Shown: positions 1-9,494 of the stretch, piece after piece
How positions within the stretch are numbered: position 1 is the stretch's first letter
Layout of the letters: each line of letters opens with the position of its first letter
Assembly (NCBI RefSeq): GCF_000308755.1
Contig: NZ_BAGF01000042.1
Location: 48,307-112,306, forward strand
Origin: Nocardia pneumoniae NBRC 100136
GTDB taxonomy: Bacteria; Actinomycetota; Actinomycetes; Mycobacteriales; Mycobacteriaceae
Direction of reading: 5' to 3'
Length of the DNA stretch: 64,000 bases
Translations under genes and position numbers: made by a program
Notes under the pieces: generated by a model
Told to the model about the DNA's origin: nothing
The model's database searches: none
Seen by the model: the letters and a program-made list of their open reading frames with translations, nothing else

Positions 1-651
1 GCGGCACTGGCCGAACGCCGCGGCGGAGGACTCGGCGCCGGACTGGTCTGGGGCTACCGCTGGAAACGCACCACCTTGCGGATGAACCGCTCCCGCGCCG
101 CCTACCTCGCCGCCATCAACGGACCCGCGCTCGGCGGCGGCCACGAGATCGCCCTGGCCTGCGACCTGCGCTACACCGCCGACGCCGACCACATCCGCCT
201 CGGCCAGATCGAGACACTCGCCAACCTCATCCCCGGCGGCGGAGCGACCCAACGCCTGACCCGCCTGCTCGGCGCCGCCAAAGCCATCGAGATCACCCTC
301 GAAGGCGCACCCCTCACCGCACCGCAAGCCCTGCGCCTCGGGCTGGTACACCGCGTGGTCGCCGCCGACGAACTGCTCGCCGAAACCCAGGCGACCGCGG
401 CCCGCCTGGCCGCACGCAACCCCCGCGTCATCGCCGAACTCAAACGCGCCGTCTACTTCGGCACCGACAAGTCACTGTCCCGCGGCCTGGACACCGAACA
501 GGCCGGATTCGTCTCCGTCGGCACCACCGCCGCGGCCGCCCGCACCACCAAAGCCTTCTTCGAGGACCTCGACCGCCTCGCCGACACCCCATTCCTCGCC
601 GACCCGAAACCATGGCTGGACGGCACCCGCGTAGACCAGGTGAGCAAATGA
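1..651 (+). CDS. Enoyl-CoA hydratase/isomerase (crotonase) family, 5' end cut by window
   Basis: The reading frame is open from base 1, so the start lies outside the window; 216 codons are visible. The crotonase core is clear: an AAINGPALGGGHE stretch followed by ALACDLRY builds the acyl-CoA pocket and oxyanion hole, and IPGGGATQRL follows about 30 residues later, where family members carry the second half of the active site. The protein would hydrate or isomerise an enoyl-CoA thioester in the cytoplasm. Its TGA overlaps the ATG of the downstream molybdopterin oxidoreductase (ATGA), so the two are almost certainly translated together, which suggests a shared catabolic route. The substrate cannot be read from the sequence. 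Confidence 0.9.
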   Translation, partial: AALAERRGGGLGAGLVWGYRWKRTTLRMNRSRAAYLAAINGPALGGGHEIALACDLRYTADADHIRLGQIETLANLIPGGGATQRLTRLLGAAKAIEITLEGAPLTAPQALRLGLVHRVVAADELLAETQATAARLAARNPRVIAELKRAVYFGTDKSLSRGLDTEQAGFVSVGTTAAAARTTKAFFEDLDRLADTPFLADPKPWLDGTRVDQVSK

Positions 652-2897
652 CCACATCCACCACACCCCCCGCCGCCGGAGCATGGCACAAGACCGCCTG
701 CATCCTCTGCGAGAACAACTGCGGACTGCTCATCCAACTCGACGACCGACGCTTCGCCAAGATCCGCGGCGACAAAGACCACGTCGCCTCCGCCGGATAC
801 ACCTGCAACAAAGCGCTGCGGCTGGACCACTACCAGAACGGCGGAACCAGGCTCACCACCCCGCTGCGCCGCGAACCCGACGGCAGCTTCACCGAAATCG
901 ACTGGGACACCGCGATCTCCGAAGTCGCCGCACGACTGACCGAGGTCAAGAACAACTACGGCGGCGACAAGATCTTCTACTACGGCGGCGGGGGACAGGG
1001 CAACCACCTCGGCGGCGCCTACAGCACTGCCCTGCGCCGCGCCCTCGGCAGCCGCTACCGCTCCAGCGCCCTGGCCCAGGAGAAAACCGGCGAAGGCTGG
1101 GTCGACGCCCACCTCACCGGCGGACACACCACCGGCGACTTCGAACACGCCGAAGTCTCGATCTTCCTCGGCAAGAACCCCTGGCAGTCACACGGCGTCC
1201 CACGCGCCCGCACCGTCCTGCAACAGATGGCCAAAGACCCCGCCCGCACCATGATCGTCATCGACCCGGTGCGCACCGAAACCGCCGACCTCGCCGACAT
1301 CCACCTCCAGGTCCGCCCCGGCACCGACGCCTGGTGCCTGGCCGCCCTGCTCGCCGTCCTCGTGCAAGACGACCTCACCGACCACACCTTCCTCACCGAG
1401 CACACCACCGGATCCGACACCGTCCTGGCCGACCTCGCACACCTCGACGTCACCGCCTATGCCGACATCTGCGGCGTCCCCGAGCACCTGCTGCGCAGCA
1501 CCGCCCACCGCATCGGCACCGCCGCCAGCGTCGCCACCTACGAAGACCTCGGCGTCCAGCAGAGCCCCAACAGCACCCTCATCTCCTACCTGAACAAACT
1601 GCTGTGGCTGCTCACCGGCAACTTCGCCAAACCCGGCGGCATGCACCCGCATTCGTGGATGGCGCCACTGGCCGGATACAGCCGGAAAGTCAAACGCAGC
1701 CCGGTCACCGGCGCACCCCTCTTCGGCGGCATGCTGCCGTGCAACAGCATCGCCGAAGAGATCCGCACCGATCACCCCGACCGGTTCCGCGCCATGATCA
1801 TCGAATCCGCCAACCCCGCCCACTCGCTGGCCGACTCCGCCGCCTTCCGCGACGCACTGGACGCACTCGACCTGGTCGTCGTCATCGATGTCGCGCTCAC
1901 CGAAACCGCCTGGCACGCCGACTACGTCCTGCCCGCGGCCAGCCAATTCGAGAAATGGGAAGCCACCTTCTTCAACCTCGAATTCCCGCACAACACCTTC
2001 CACCTGCGCGCCCCCGTCCTCGACCCCCTGCCCGGCACCCTGCCCGAACCGGAGATCTACGCCCGGCTGCTGCGCGAACTCGACGCCGTCGGCCGCGGCA
2101 CACTCGGCCTGCTGCGCGCCGCCGCGAAACTCGGACGACGCCCCTACGCCTGGACCTTCGCCGCGCTGCTGGCCATCGACAAATCCCTCGGCGGCCTGGC
2201 CCCCTACGTGCTGTACGAAACCCTCGGCCCCACCCTGCCCGACGGCGCCCACCCCGCCGCCGTGCTGTGGGCGCTGACCCAACGCGTCGCCAAGGTCTAC
2301 CCGGCCGCGATGCGCCGCGCCGGACACCGCGACGCCGACGCCTTGTTCGACGCCATCCTCACCAGCCGATCCGGGGTCACCTTCACCATCGACGACTACA
2401 CCGACGCCTGGAACTACCTGCCACACCCCGACAAACGCATCCCCCTGGCCATCCCCGAACTCCTGCACGCCCTACGCGAACTCGCCGCCACACCCGCCAC
2501 CCACACCAGCACCGAATTCCCGTTCGTCCTCTCCGCGGGGGAGCGCCGCTCCTTCACCGCCAACACCATCTTCCGCGACAACACCTGGCGCCGCCGCGAC
2601 CCCGAAGGCGCACTGCGCCTCAACCCCGGCGACGCCACCCGCCTCGGCCTCACCACCGGCGACCGCGCCCGCATCACCACCCGCCGCGGCAGCGCCGTCG
2701 CCGCCGTCGAAATCTCCGACCGCATGCAACCCGGCCACGCCTCCCTGCCCAACGGACTCGGCCTCGACCTACCCGCCGGTGACGGCACCCAGCGCGTCGG
2801 CGTCGCCGCCAACGAACTCACCGACCTCACCTGGCGCGACGCCATCGCAGGAACCCCCTGGCACAAACACGTCCCCGCCCGCATCGAACCCGCCTGA
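648..2897 (+). CDS. Molybdopterin-dependent oxidoreductase (formate dehydrogenase/nitrate reductase superfamily)
   Basis: A 749-residue protein starting at the ATG in the ATGA overlap with the enoyl-CoA hydratase; AGGTGA just upstream serves as ribosome site. Cys18, Cys21, Cys25 and Cys53 form the N-terminal 4Fe-4S motif of the DMSO-reductase superfamily. The molybdopterin-binding core follows, with IDPVRTETADLADIHL around residue 205, and a C-terminal molydopterin-dinucleotide-binding beta barrel occupies about residues 630-749. There is no Tat signal, so it should act in the cytoplasm, probably needing a separate electron partner. Coupling to a crotonase gene hints at a role in CoA-linked catabolism, but the substrate is unknown. 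An upstream in-frame ATG at 612 lies inside the hydratase gene and is rejected. Confidence 0.93.
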   Translation: MTTSTTPPAAGAWHKTACILCENNCGLLIQLDDRRFAKIRGDKDHVASAGYTCNKALRLDHYQNGGTRLTTPLRREPDGSFTEIDWDTAISEVAARLTEVKNNYGGDKIFYYGGGGQGNHLGGAYSTALRRALGSRYRSSALAQEKTGEGWVDAHLTGGHTTGDFEHAEVSIFLGKNPWQSHGVPRARTVLQQMAKDPARTMIVIDPVRTETADLADIHLQVRPGTDAWCLAALLAVLVQDDLTDHTFLTEHTTGSDTVLADLAHLDVTAYADICGVPEHLLRSTAHRIGTAASVATYEDLGVQQSPNSTLISYLNKLLWLLTGNFAKPGGMHPHSWMAPLAGYSRKVKRSPVTGAPLFGGMLPCNSIAEEIRTDHPDRFRAMIIESANPAHSLADSAAFRDALDALDLVVVIDVALTETAWHADYVLPAASQFEKWEATFFNLEFPHNTFHLRAPVLDPLPGTLPEPEIYARLLRELDAVGRGTLGLLRAAAKLGRRPYAWTFAALLAIDKSLGGLAPYVLYETLGPTLPDGAHPAAVLWALTQRVAKVYPAAMRRAGHRDADALFDAILTSRSGVTFTIDDYTDAWNYLPHPDKRIPLAIPELLHALRELAATPATHTSTEFPFVLSAGERRSFTANTIFRDNTWRRRDPEGALRLNPGDATRLGLTTGDRARITTRRGSAVAAVEISDRMQPGHASLPNGLGLDLPAGDGTQRVGVAANELTDLTWRDAIAGTPWHKHVPARIEPA

Positions 2898-3048
2898 TCC
2901 ACCCTCACCCGACCGTTTCCCCATCGCTGGCCAAGCGCGTGCCGCCTCCGCGCTCGGTCCCGCCCACACGGGCACGGCGAGCACGTCTTACGCAGGTTGA
3001 TGAGCGTTTACCCACGCCGACCACCACGACCGGCCCTACAGTCGTCGC

Positions 3049-3435
3049 ATGGCATTCCAGCTCGAACTGCAACCCGCCCCACCGTTGCGGTTGACCCCGG
3101 AGTGCCTGGTGCACACCGGAACCGCGCGACTGTTCGCCACCGGCATGCTCGTCCACACCTCTGGCGCACCACCCGAACCATTCGGATTCTTCCTCCCCGA
3201 CGCCGCCGCGTTATCCGACGACGCACCCGAACCACAGGTCTGGGCCGAAGCATTCCTGATGACCGCCGTCGCCACATCCACCTCGAGCGTCTTCCCGTTC
3301 GGCCTGGCACACGTCGAAGCCAGCTACCTGCCCGACCCGCGCGGCGGCACACACCGCTGGCTGCATCTCGGCGGAGCCGCCCACATCGGCAGGGAACTGC
3401 GCCTCGGCTACCGGGTCACCGTCCAGACGCGCTGA
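3049..3435 (+). CDS. Conserved hypothetical protein, 128 aa
   Basis: I do not recognise this protein. It begins with ATG and has the third-position GC bias of its neighbours, a normal amino-acid mix, no signal peptide and no membrane segment. It is soluble and beta-rich in appearance, with many short hydrophobic stretches separated by Pro and Gly. A longer overlapping plus-strand frame (2997-3671) is Arg/Pro-rich and reads as a shadow. The gene lies 150 bases after one molybdopterin oxidoreductase and faces the next one tail to tail, 40 bases apart, so a link to molybdenum enzymes is possible but not shown. Confidence 0.7.
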   Translation: MAFQLELQPAPPLRLTPECLVHTGTARLFATGMLVHTSGAPPEPFGFFLPDAAALSDDAPEPQVWAEAFLMTAVATSTSSVFPFGLAHVEASYLPDPRGGTHRWLHLGGAAHIGRELRLGYRVTVQTR

Positions 3436-3475
3436 CACCGGCAGCGCGCCGCCGCACGACCCGCACGATGCCACG

Positions 3476-5686
3476 TCAGGCGGTCGCCGCGGACTCCCGC
3501 TCGCTCACCCCACGCTCACCCGCCTCGACCGGCGCACGCGTCACCGCCACCCACGTGTTGTTCACCGCCGCCGCCCCCGAGAACGCGTCCGTCAACGCCG
3601 GATCATGCAACAGGTTCACATTCGCCCCCGGCAGCGACGCCGCCACCATCCAGCCGACACCCGGCTCCTGATGCCCCCACCCATGCGGAATCGCCACCGT
3701 GCCGACCCGGATATCGTCACTGACCTCCAACGGCACCACGATCGACCCGGTCCGCGAACGCACCGTCACCCGCTCGCCGTCGCCCAACCCGCGCGCGGCC
3801 GCGTCCCGCGGATGCATCAGCGCCGTACAGCGATCCCGCCCCTTCACCATCGCAGGCACATTGTGCAGCCACGAATTGTTGCTGCGCAGATGACGGCGGC
3901 CGATCAACTTCAAATCGAAGCCATCCGCCGGTGTGGTCAACGCCTTCCCGTCCCGCGCATCCGCCAGCACCTCCCGCGCGGCAGCCACGAAATCCTCCGG
4001 CGCCAAACACACCTTCCGATCCTTCGTCCCGATCAACGACCGCAACCGAGGCCGCAGCGGCCCCAGATCGATCCCCCCAGCCGCCGCACGCGCCTTACCC
4101 ACCGTCAACCCCTTGCGACCACGCCGCAACACCCCATACGGGCCCGCCGCCACCCCGACCGCAGCCACCCGCACCGGACTGATCCGATCGAACACCCCGT
4201 TCAGCACCCGCCCGGTGAACCGGCGCGCGGGCAACGGCACCATTTCGGTGATCAACCGCGCCATGATCTGCCAATCCTCCAACCCGTCGGCGGGCGGCTC
4301 GAACACCCGCGCGTCGAAACGCAGGTTGTTCCGCACGCTGAACAGCGGGAACAAGAGATTGACGTCCTCCCGCTCCAACGGCGAGATCGGCGGCAAGATG
4401 ATGTCGGCGTGCCGCGTCGTCTCCGTGACATACATGTCCACGGCCACATAGAAATCCAGCGAATCCAGCGCCGCACCCAACTGACCGCGCTGCGGCGTCG
4501 ACAACACCGGATTGCCCGCATACGTGATCATCGCCCGGATCCGCCCCGGGCCCTCGGTCACGATCTCCTGCGCCAACGCCGCCACCGGCAACTCCGAACG
4601 GAACGACTTGTAGGTCCCGGACCGATCCGTCCACGCCCCATACCCCATCGGCAGATACTTCGCATACCGCGCCGCGTCGATCGGCGGCGTAGCGAACATC
4701 TGCCCGCCCGGCCGATCCAGATTCCCGGTCACCGCGTTGATCGTGTTCACCAACCAATGCGTCAGCGTGCCCGTCACCTGCTGACACACTCCGATCCGCG
4801 CGTACAGCACCGCCGACGGCGCCGCCGCGTGCTCCCGGGCGAGTTGGCGAATCGTCTCCGCGTCCACCCCCGCGTGCGGCGCCATCCGCTCCGGCTCCGC
4901 CTCGGCCACCAGCGCACGCAACCGCTCCCACCCCGTGTTCGCCGCGCGAACAGCCTTCTCGTCACACAGTTCCTCGACGACCAGCACGTGCAACATCGCC
5001 AGCAGTAGATACACGTCACCGCCCGGGCACACCGCGACATGCTGATCGGCCAATCGCGCCGTCTCCGTCCGCCGCGGATCGATCACCACCACCTTCCCAC
5101 CGCGCCGGCGCACATCACGAATCCGCTGCTTCGCATTCGGCATGGTGGTGATCGACCCATTGGAGACTGCGGGATTCGCCCCCAGAATCACCAGCCGATC
5201 GGTCCGATCGATATCGGTCACCGGCATCAGCACATTCGAGCCGAACATCCGCCAGGCCACGAACTCCTGCGGGAACTGGTCGATCGACGACGCCGAGAAG
5301 AAGTTCCTCGTCAACAACGCCGCACGCAACATCACCGCGTACAGCACCGCCGAACTATGCGCCGCCGGATTGCCCAGATACATGCCGATCGCGCTGTTGC
5401 CGTGCTCCCGGCGCACTTTCCGCAGCCGCCGCCCGATCTCCCGGAACGCCTCGTCCCAACCGATCGGCTCGAACGACGAACCCACCCGCCGCACCGGAGT
5501 GCGCAACCGATCCGGGTCGTGATGCAACCCGCCCATCGCCGTCGCCTTGGGGCAGATGTACCCCTTCGACAGCACGTCCTCCGGATTGCCCTCGATCCGC
5601 GTCACCCGGTCACCCTCGACCGTGACCAGGATTCCGCAGTGCGCCTCGCACAACGTGCACTGCCGGGCGATGGTGCTAGCACTCAT
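3476..5686 (-). CDS. Molybdopterin-dependent oxidoreductase, second copy
   Basis: A 736-residue protein. I chose the ATG at 5686 because AGAAGG lies 9 bases before it; a GTG at 5695 sits directly on that ribosome site. Cys10, Cys13, Cys17 and Cys45 make the N-terminal 4Fe-4S motif, followed by KGYICPKA, which is typical of formate-dehydrogenase-like enzymes. The molybdopterin core includes IDPRRTETARLADQHV near residue 200, and a C-terminal dinucleotide-binding domain starts around residue 610. No export signal is seen. It is a distant paralogue of the enzyme at 648-2897 and is transcribed towards it. The natural substrate cannot be assigned. Confidence 0.93.
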   Translation of the reverse strand: MSASTIARQCTLCEAHCGILVTVEGDRVTRIEGNPEDVLSKGYICPKATAMGGLHHDPDRLRTPVRRVGSSFEPIGWDEAFREIGRRLRKVRREHGNSAIGMYLGNPAAHSSAVLYAVMLRAALLTRNFFSASSIDQFPQEFVAWRMFGSNVLMPVTDIDRTDRLVILGANPAVSNGSITTMPNAKQRIRDVRRRGGKVVVIDPRRTETARLADQHVAVCPGGDVYLLLAMLHVLVVEELCDEKAVRAANTGWERLRALVAEAEPERMAPHAGVDAETIRQLAREHAAAPSAVLYARIGVCQQVTGTLTHWLVNTINAVTGNLDRPGGQMFATPPIDAARYAKYLPMGYGAWTDRSGTYKSFRSELPVAALAQEIVTEGPGRIRAMITYAGNPVLSTPQRGQLGAALDSLDFYVAVDMYVTETTRHADIILPPISPLEREDVNLLFPLFSVRNNLRFDARVFEPPADGLEDWQIMARLITEMVPLPARRFTGRVLNGVFDRISPVRVAAVGVAAGPYGVLRRGRKGLTVGKARAAAGGIDLGPLRPRLRSLIGTKDRKVCLAPEDFVAAAREVLADARDGKALTTPADGFDLKLIGRRHLRSNNSWLHNVPAMVKGRDRCTALMHPRDAAARGLGDGERVTVRSRTGSIVVPLEVSDDIRVGTVAIPHGWGHQEPGVGWMVAASLPGANVNLLHDPALTDAFSGAAAVNNTWVAVTRAPVEAGERGVSERESAATA

Positions 5687-5832
5687 GGATTTCACCTTCT
5701 GCCGGGTCGCTTCCCACAGGCTAACCGGGGGCCACCGCTCCCGTACAGGGCTCTATGTTCCGCCGCCCATCGGGTCACAACCTCCCGCGCGCTCGGCGCC
5801 ACACCGCCGTAGCCGAGACGCAGGGGAGCGAG

Positions 5833-6513
5833 CTACACGTTCGAGGTGGTGGCGCCGCTGGCGACAGTTTCCGCCTTCGGTGCGGCGAATCCGGGCAAGA
5901 ACCGATTCGCCGTGGGAATCATCAGGTGAATCAGCGGGCCGATCCCGAACGCGTACACCAGAGTTCCGATACCGACGCTGCCGCCGAGCACCCACCCGAC
6001 CGCCAACACCGTCACCTCGATCGCCGTACGCACCACCCACACCGATTCACCGGTCCGCCGAACCAGGCCGGTCATCAGCCCATCGCGCGGACCCGGACCC
6101 ATACCGGCCCCGATATACAACACACTCGCCACAGCGTTCAGCACCACCGCGACACCCATCGCACCCACCCGCACCGCCAGCGAATCCCACGACGGCAACC
6201 ACGCCAGCCCCGCATCCACCGACAGCGCGATCACCACGACATTGCTGACCGTGCCCAGTCCCGGCAACTGCCGCAACGGAATCCACGCCAGCAGCACCAC
6301 GACACCGGTAATCGCCGTCACCGCACCGAAACTGATCGGCACATGCCGCGCGACTCCCTGATGGAACACATCCCACGGATCCAGCCCGAGCCCCGCCCGC
6401 ACCATCACCGCCATAGAAAACCCGTACAACCACAACCCGACGTACAACGCGATCAACCGACGAACCAGCACCCCTCCAGCCTCGCTCCAACTGGACCCGG
6501 AAACCAGAGCCAC
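5833..6513 (-). CDS. YczE/YyaS-type integral membrane protein
   Basis: A 226-residue protein with about five or six hydrophobic helices (roughly residues 16-38, 60-78, 85-105, 114-135, 158-178 and 185-200). The pattern MVRAGLGLDPWDVFHQG near residues 36-53 and GAGMGPGPRDGLM near 135-147 matches the duplicated Gly-rich loops of the YczE/YitT-like family, whose transport role is poorly defined. It ends 137 bases upstream of the second molybdopterin oxidoreductase start on the same strand but has no obvious functional link to it. The start is the first candidate in frame; a few residues of uncertainty remain. Confidence 0.85.
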   Translation of the reverse strand: MALVSGSSWSEAGGVLVRRLIALYVGLWLYGFSMAVMVRAGLGLDPWDVFHQGVARHVPISFGAVTAITGVVVLLAWIPLRQLPGLGTVSNVVVIALSVDAGLAWLPSWDSLAVRVGAMGVAVVLNAVASVLYIGAGMGPGPRDGLMTGLVRRTGESVWVVRTAIEVTVLAVGWVLGGSVGIGTLVYAFGIGPLIHLMIPTANRFLPGFAAPKAETVASGATTSNV

Positions 6514-6721
6514 TCACCAATCACTGGCCCGCAAAACAGAATCCACCGCGCCGCTCATCGCAGTCCGACAGTGCAGTTCATTTCATCACTGTGACGTTTC
6601 CGTGCGACCAGTCGAGAGAGCCAGGGGAGAGGTATCTAGCGAATTCACAATACTCACCCGTCATCACGAAGACCGCCGAGAATTGCCACCAGCCGATCCA
6701 GGTGACGCTCGACGACCCGCC

Positions 6722-7222
6722 TCAGGCCGAGCGGCGCGTGCGATGCTCGGCGACGTGCACCCGATTCGAACAGCGCGTCGAGCAGAACCGGCGCCGCCCG
6801 TTGCGGGAGGTGTCGATGAACACCAGCCCGCAACCGGCCCGGGCACAGCGCCCGATACGGTTCGGATCCTCGCAGAACAGCTCCGCGAGCCCCGCCGCGG
6901 TGTACGCCTTCACCCGCTCATCCATCGGCGCATCTTCACGCGCGTAGTGCAGGTGCGGCTCGCGTCCGTCGTGCGTGGAGATATACGGCTGACTCGTGGT
7001 CTCCGCCAAAAGCGCGTTCAGCAGTTCCACGCTGGGCTTGCTGAACACCTCGTCGAGTCTGGTTATCCACCGCCGCAGTTCGGCGAGCTGGCGGGCATTC
7101 AACGACCCGAGCGGTTTGTATCCGGATTCGTCCAGCAACCGGATCAGGTCTTGCTCCGGCCCCGCGTTCACCAGCCGGGCGGCCAACTCGGCCGCCGCTC
7201 CGCCGTAAGGGTTGAAATGCAC
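6722..7222 (-). CDS. CGNR zinc-finger protein (probable transcriptional regulator)
   Basis: A 166-residue protein starting at a GTG. The C-terminal 45 residues are a zinc finger with Cys126, Cys131, Cys147 and Cys151, the last opening a CSNR variant of the CGNR signature. Family members have an N-terminal ABATE domain thought to bind a stress ligand and a C-terminal finger thought to bind DNA. The gene is divergent from the small zinc-ribbon gene beginning at 7248; only 25 bases separate the two starts, so their promoters must overlap, and autoregulation or joint control is likely. Confidence 0.88.
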   Translation of the reverse strand: MHFNPYGGAAAELAARLVNAGPEQDLIRLLDESGYKPLGSLNARQLAELRRWITRLDEVFSKPSVELLNALLAETTSQPYISTHDGREPHLHYAREDAPMDERVKAYTAAGLAELFCEDPNRIGRCARAGCGLVFIDTSRNGRRRFCSTRCSNRVHVAEHRTRRSA

Positions 7223-7247
7223 AAAGCCATTACATCAGTCTGGGATC

Positions 7248-7427
7248 ATGATCGCTATCTGCCCAGCCTGCCGCTGGCCCGAACCCGTTTCGATCTCCGC
7301 ACACGGCCCCGTGCGCTACCTGCGTTGCGTCTGCGGCCAATGGCTGATCAGCGAAAACGGCACTGTTGTCGCCACCGCGGGACACAGCACACTCGGCGAT
7401 GAGACGATGCCACCCGGCGCAGCATGA
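7248..7427 (+). CDS. Small zinc-ribbon-like protein, 59 aa
   Basis: I use the ATG at 7248; an in-frame ATG at 7212 would lie inside the divergent CGNR gene. The protein opens with a CPAC pair (Cys5, Cys8) and has a second pair, CVC (Cys27, Cys29), so a small treble-clef or zinc-ribbon fold is likely. The Cys spacing, the aromatic Trp-Leu that follows and the short unstructured tail look like a conserved actinobacterial mini-protein. No ribosome site is convincing, and with so little space to the divergent gene a leaderless mRNA is plausible. The function is unknown. Confidence 0.7.
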   Translation: MIAICPACRWPEPVSISAHGPVRYLRCVCGQWLISENGTVVATAGHSTLGDETMPPGAA

Positions 7428-7759
7428 GCAGCCCAAATATTCGCAAACTTCACAGCCGCAAAGGGATTCGGTTACCGCAAAGATCCTGCCACCAATATGC
7501 GGCCACGCGAGCGCAACTCCGCAACGCGGTGACAGTGCGCCGACACCCAGCGGTCAGTCCCGGCAGACAGCCGCCGACGATCGAGCAACGAACGCAAGAC
7601 GCGATCACGCAGCCGCTCATGGGCCACGCCGAAATTACCGCCGATAATCGACATTATGTCAACTAGAGGCTGCGGATCGCCCATGCCCGCATTCACTGGC
7701 CACTTCCCCGTCTCGGTGCCGGACCAACCCCGCACGATGGTCCGGCACCGAGAGACAGT
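7428..7759. other. Intergenic stretch without a supported gene
   Basis: This 332-base gap lies between the small zinc-ribbon gene and the MetE-like gene. The only candidate is a minus-strand frame of 60 codons (7472-7654) with an ATG start, but its third-position GC is only about 70%, lower than neighbouring genes, and it has no ribosome site. Confidence 0.5.
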
Positions 7760-8812
7760 TCAGGACAGTGTGTCGGCCAACTCCGCGTGGAGGTCGAACA
7801 AGGCCGGAATCTGATCTGCCGGGCGGCGACCCATGCCGCACTCGGTGGCGATGCCGAATTCGGGTACGGCGGTGCGGGCCGCTTCGATGCGTTGCAACGC
7901 TCCCGCCCGGCCGTCGGTAGCGTGGACCAAGCCGAGATAGAGGTCGGTTTCGGGCGGAAGGGCAAGGTCGGCAAGGGGTTTGAAGTACTCGGCGTCGGTG
8001 CGCGAACGCGGAACCGGCAGGTGGATCCACTGGACAGGCCGGTCCAGCCCGGCCAGGATGCGTCCCGCTACCGCGGCCAGCCGGCCGGTGTCGACGGGTT
8101 CGGCGAAATGGCGGTGGCCGAAGTCGCCGTAGCAGAGGTGATAACCGAGTTCGACCGGTTCGGGCACCGCGGCGCCCAGCCGGACGAGCCGCTTCCCCAC
8201 TTCCTCGAGCTGGGTCGGATAGTCGGTTCCGAACCAGGACGGGAACACACCCTCGAAGATCGCGAACTCCACAGCGGTATCCCATTGCACCGCAAGCTCG
8301 TCAGCCGGGATGCCATCGAGGATGACGGCGAGCTCGGCGAGCAGTTGCGCCTCGTACCGGCGCTCCAACTCCCCCTGCGGTCCCGCGACGAAGGCCCCGA
8401 TCACCGCGATCGGAGTCGGCAAGCACACCTGGAATCGGGTGCCTTCCGGGATCGTTCCGTCCTCGCGGAGCTGTCGGAACACTTGCCATGACTCCAGAGC
8501 GGCATCCGCGTATCCCAGCGGACCGAAGTCGATCGATGCCGCGTCCACGCCCGGCTTGGGTTGCACCCGTTCGCTGGGCCCGTATTCCGGGCTCGGCGGC
8601 GGGACGGTTTCCAGGTCCGGATGCGCTTGCATCTTGGGCAGCTGCCAGACCACCCAGTTGTCGCGCACACCGGTTTCCCCGTCCGGAATGCGCTTCAACC
8701 GGGTCCCGATCCGCCGCGCCGCTTCCGAGAAAACCGTCCGTGCATTCGCCAACGGCACACTGCCGCACAGATGGACTCCGCGACCCCTACCCACCGCAAC
8801 CCTCCTAGACAT
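7760..8812 (-). CDS. Cobalamin-independent methionine synthase-like (MetE/UROD superfamily) protein
   Basis: A 350-residue TIM-barrel protein, about the size of the MetE C-terminal half alone. His225 and Cys227 lie in a YHLCYGDFGH stretch and Cys325 in ATECGMGRR. These match the zinc-ligand positions of MetE (the HxCY and CG segments that bind catalytic zinc), so a zinc-dependent alkyl-transfer chemistry is likely. It lacks the N-terminal folate-binding half of MetE, so it is not a housekeeping methionine synthase. Such short MetE-like proteins often use other methyl or thiol donors; the substrate here is unknown. The gene stands alone, with 682 bases upstream that hold no other gene. Confidence 0.8.
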   Translation of the reverse strand: MSRRVAVGRGRGVHLCGSVPLANARTVFSEAARRIGTRLKRIPDGETGVRDNWVVWQLPKMQAHPDLETVPPPSPEYGPSERVQPKPGVDAASIDFGPLGYADAALESWQVFRQLREDGTIPEGTRFQVCLPTPIAVIGAFVAGPQGELERRYEAQLLAELAVILDGIPADELAVQWDTAVEFAIFEGVFPSWFGTDYPTQLEEVGKRLVRLGAAVPEPVELGYHLCYGDFGHRHFAEPVDTGRLAAVAGRILAGLDRPVQWIHLPVPRSRTDAEYFKPLADLALPPETDLYLGLVHATDGRAGALQRIEAARTAVPEFGIATECGMGRRPADQIPALFDLHAELADTLS

Positions 8813-9494
8813 GGCCTATCGCTGCTCGGCGCCGACCTGGCCGAAACCAGTCAGTTGCCACGTACCCTCGCCAGGCGCGGATCGACAGCGCGGCAACCAG
8901 TCAGGTCGCGCCACGCGATGCAGCGTAGGCGCGGACAGAACGCCCGATTCCCCATCTCTGGGAAACAGCGAGCCACCGGTTCACTGGCGGAATGCGGCGC
9001 CGTCAGGACCCCACGCCGATCGCGGACTGAACGCGGTCGGCAGCGCACCGTAGCTCGACTCCGAGAACATCTACACTCCCCCAGTCCACCCCCTGTCTTT
9101 GCGGTTTTGGAACGGAAAGATGGGTTCATTGCGGACATTTGGATAGGTGGAGTTATATGCATATATACGCAGATTTACGTATCCAAATGTTTTGCATCCG
9201 ATCTCTGGGTTAAGTCGAACCGCCACAGTCGCGTGAAACACTCGAGCCACTTGCCAGACCGGCGACAGCTCGATGGTTGACCGCGCTGCTTCCCCGCCGC
9301 ACTCTTCGGCACGCCGACAAACACTCCCCTACCCCGCCCCATCGCGAGAGTTCTCGCCACAAAACGGATCCCCCGAAGGCGAGCTCGGAAGTTGAATGCA
9401 GAGGAACGCTCGGCCTACCCGAACACCTTCCCGGGTTGATCTCCGGCGCAAGGCTATTCGCGTACGGATAACGGGGTGAACTAATGTTCGATCG
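8813..9494. other. Intergenic region with an AT-rich island
   Basis: No gene is supported in these 682 bases: all frames have atypical composition. The region is GC-rich except for roughly 9115-9195, which is clearly AT-rich and holds the perfect inverted repeat listed separately. Promoters for the divergent MetE-like and DUF457-like genes must lie here. Confidence 0.6.
9135..9190. repeat. Perfect 11-bp inverted repeat in an AT-rich island
   Basis: ACATTTGGATA at 9135-9145 is matched by its exact complement TATCCAAATGT at 9180-9190. The 34 bases between them are AT-rich and include ATATGCATATAT. The base composition is strikingly unlike the surroundings. It could be a regulator site, a cruciform or the end of a decayed mobile element; I cannot decide. 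Confidence 0.7.

Noticed and set aside
683..2782. Plus-strand frame of 699 codons inside the molybdopterin oxidoreductase
   Set aside because: Arg/Pro/His-rich shadow of the real frame, which carries the 4Fe-4S motif.
2997..3671. Plus-strand frame of 224 codons
   Set aside because: Arg/Thr/Pro-rich; it overlaps the better-composed 128-residue gene and runs into the convergent gene.
7472..7654. Small minus-strand frame of 60 codons with ATG
   Set aside because: Third-position GC is too low for this genome and there is no ribosome site; kept only as a possibility.
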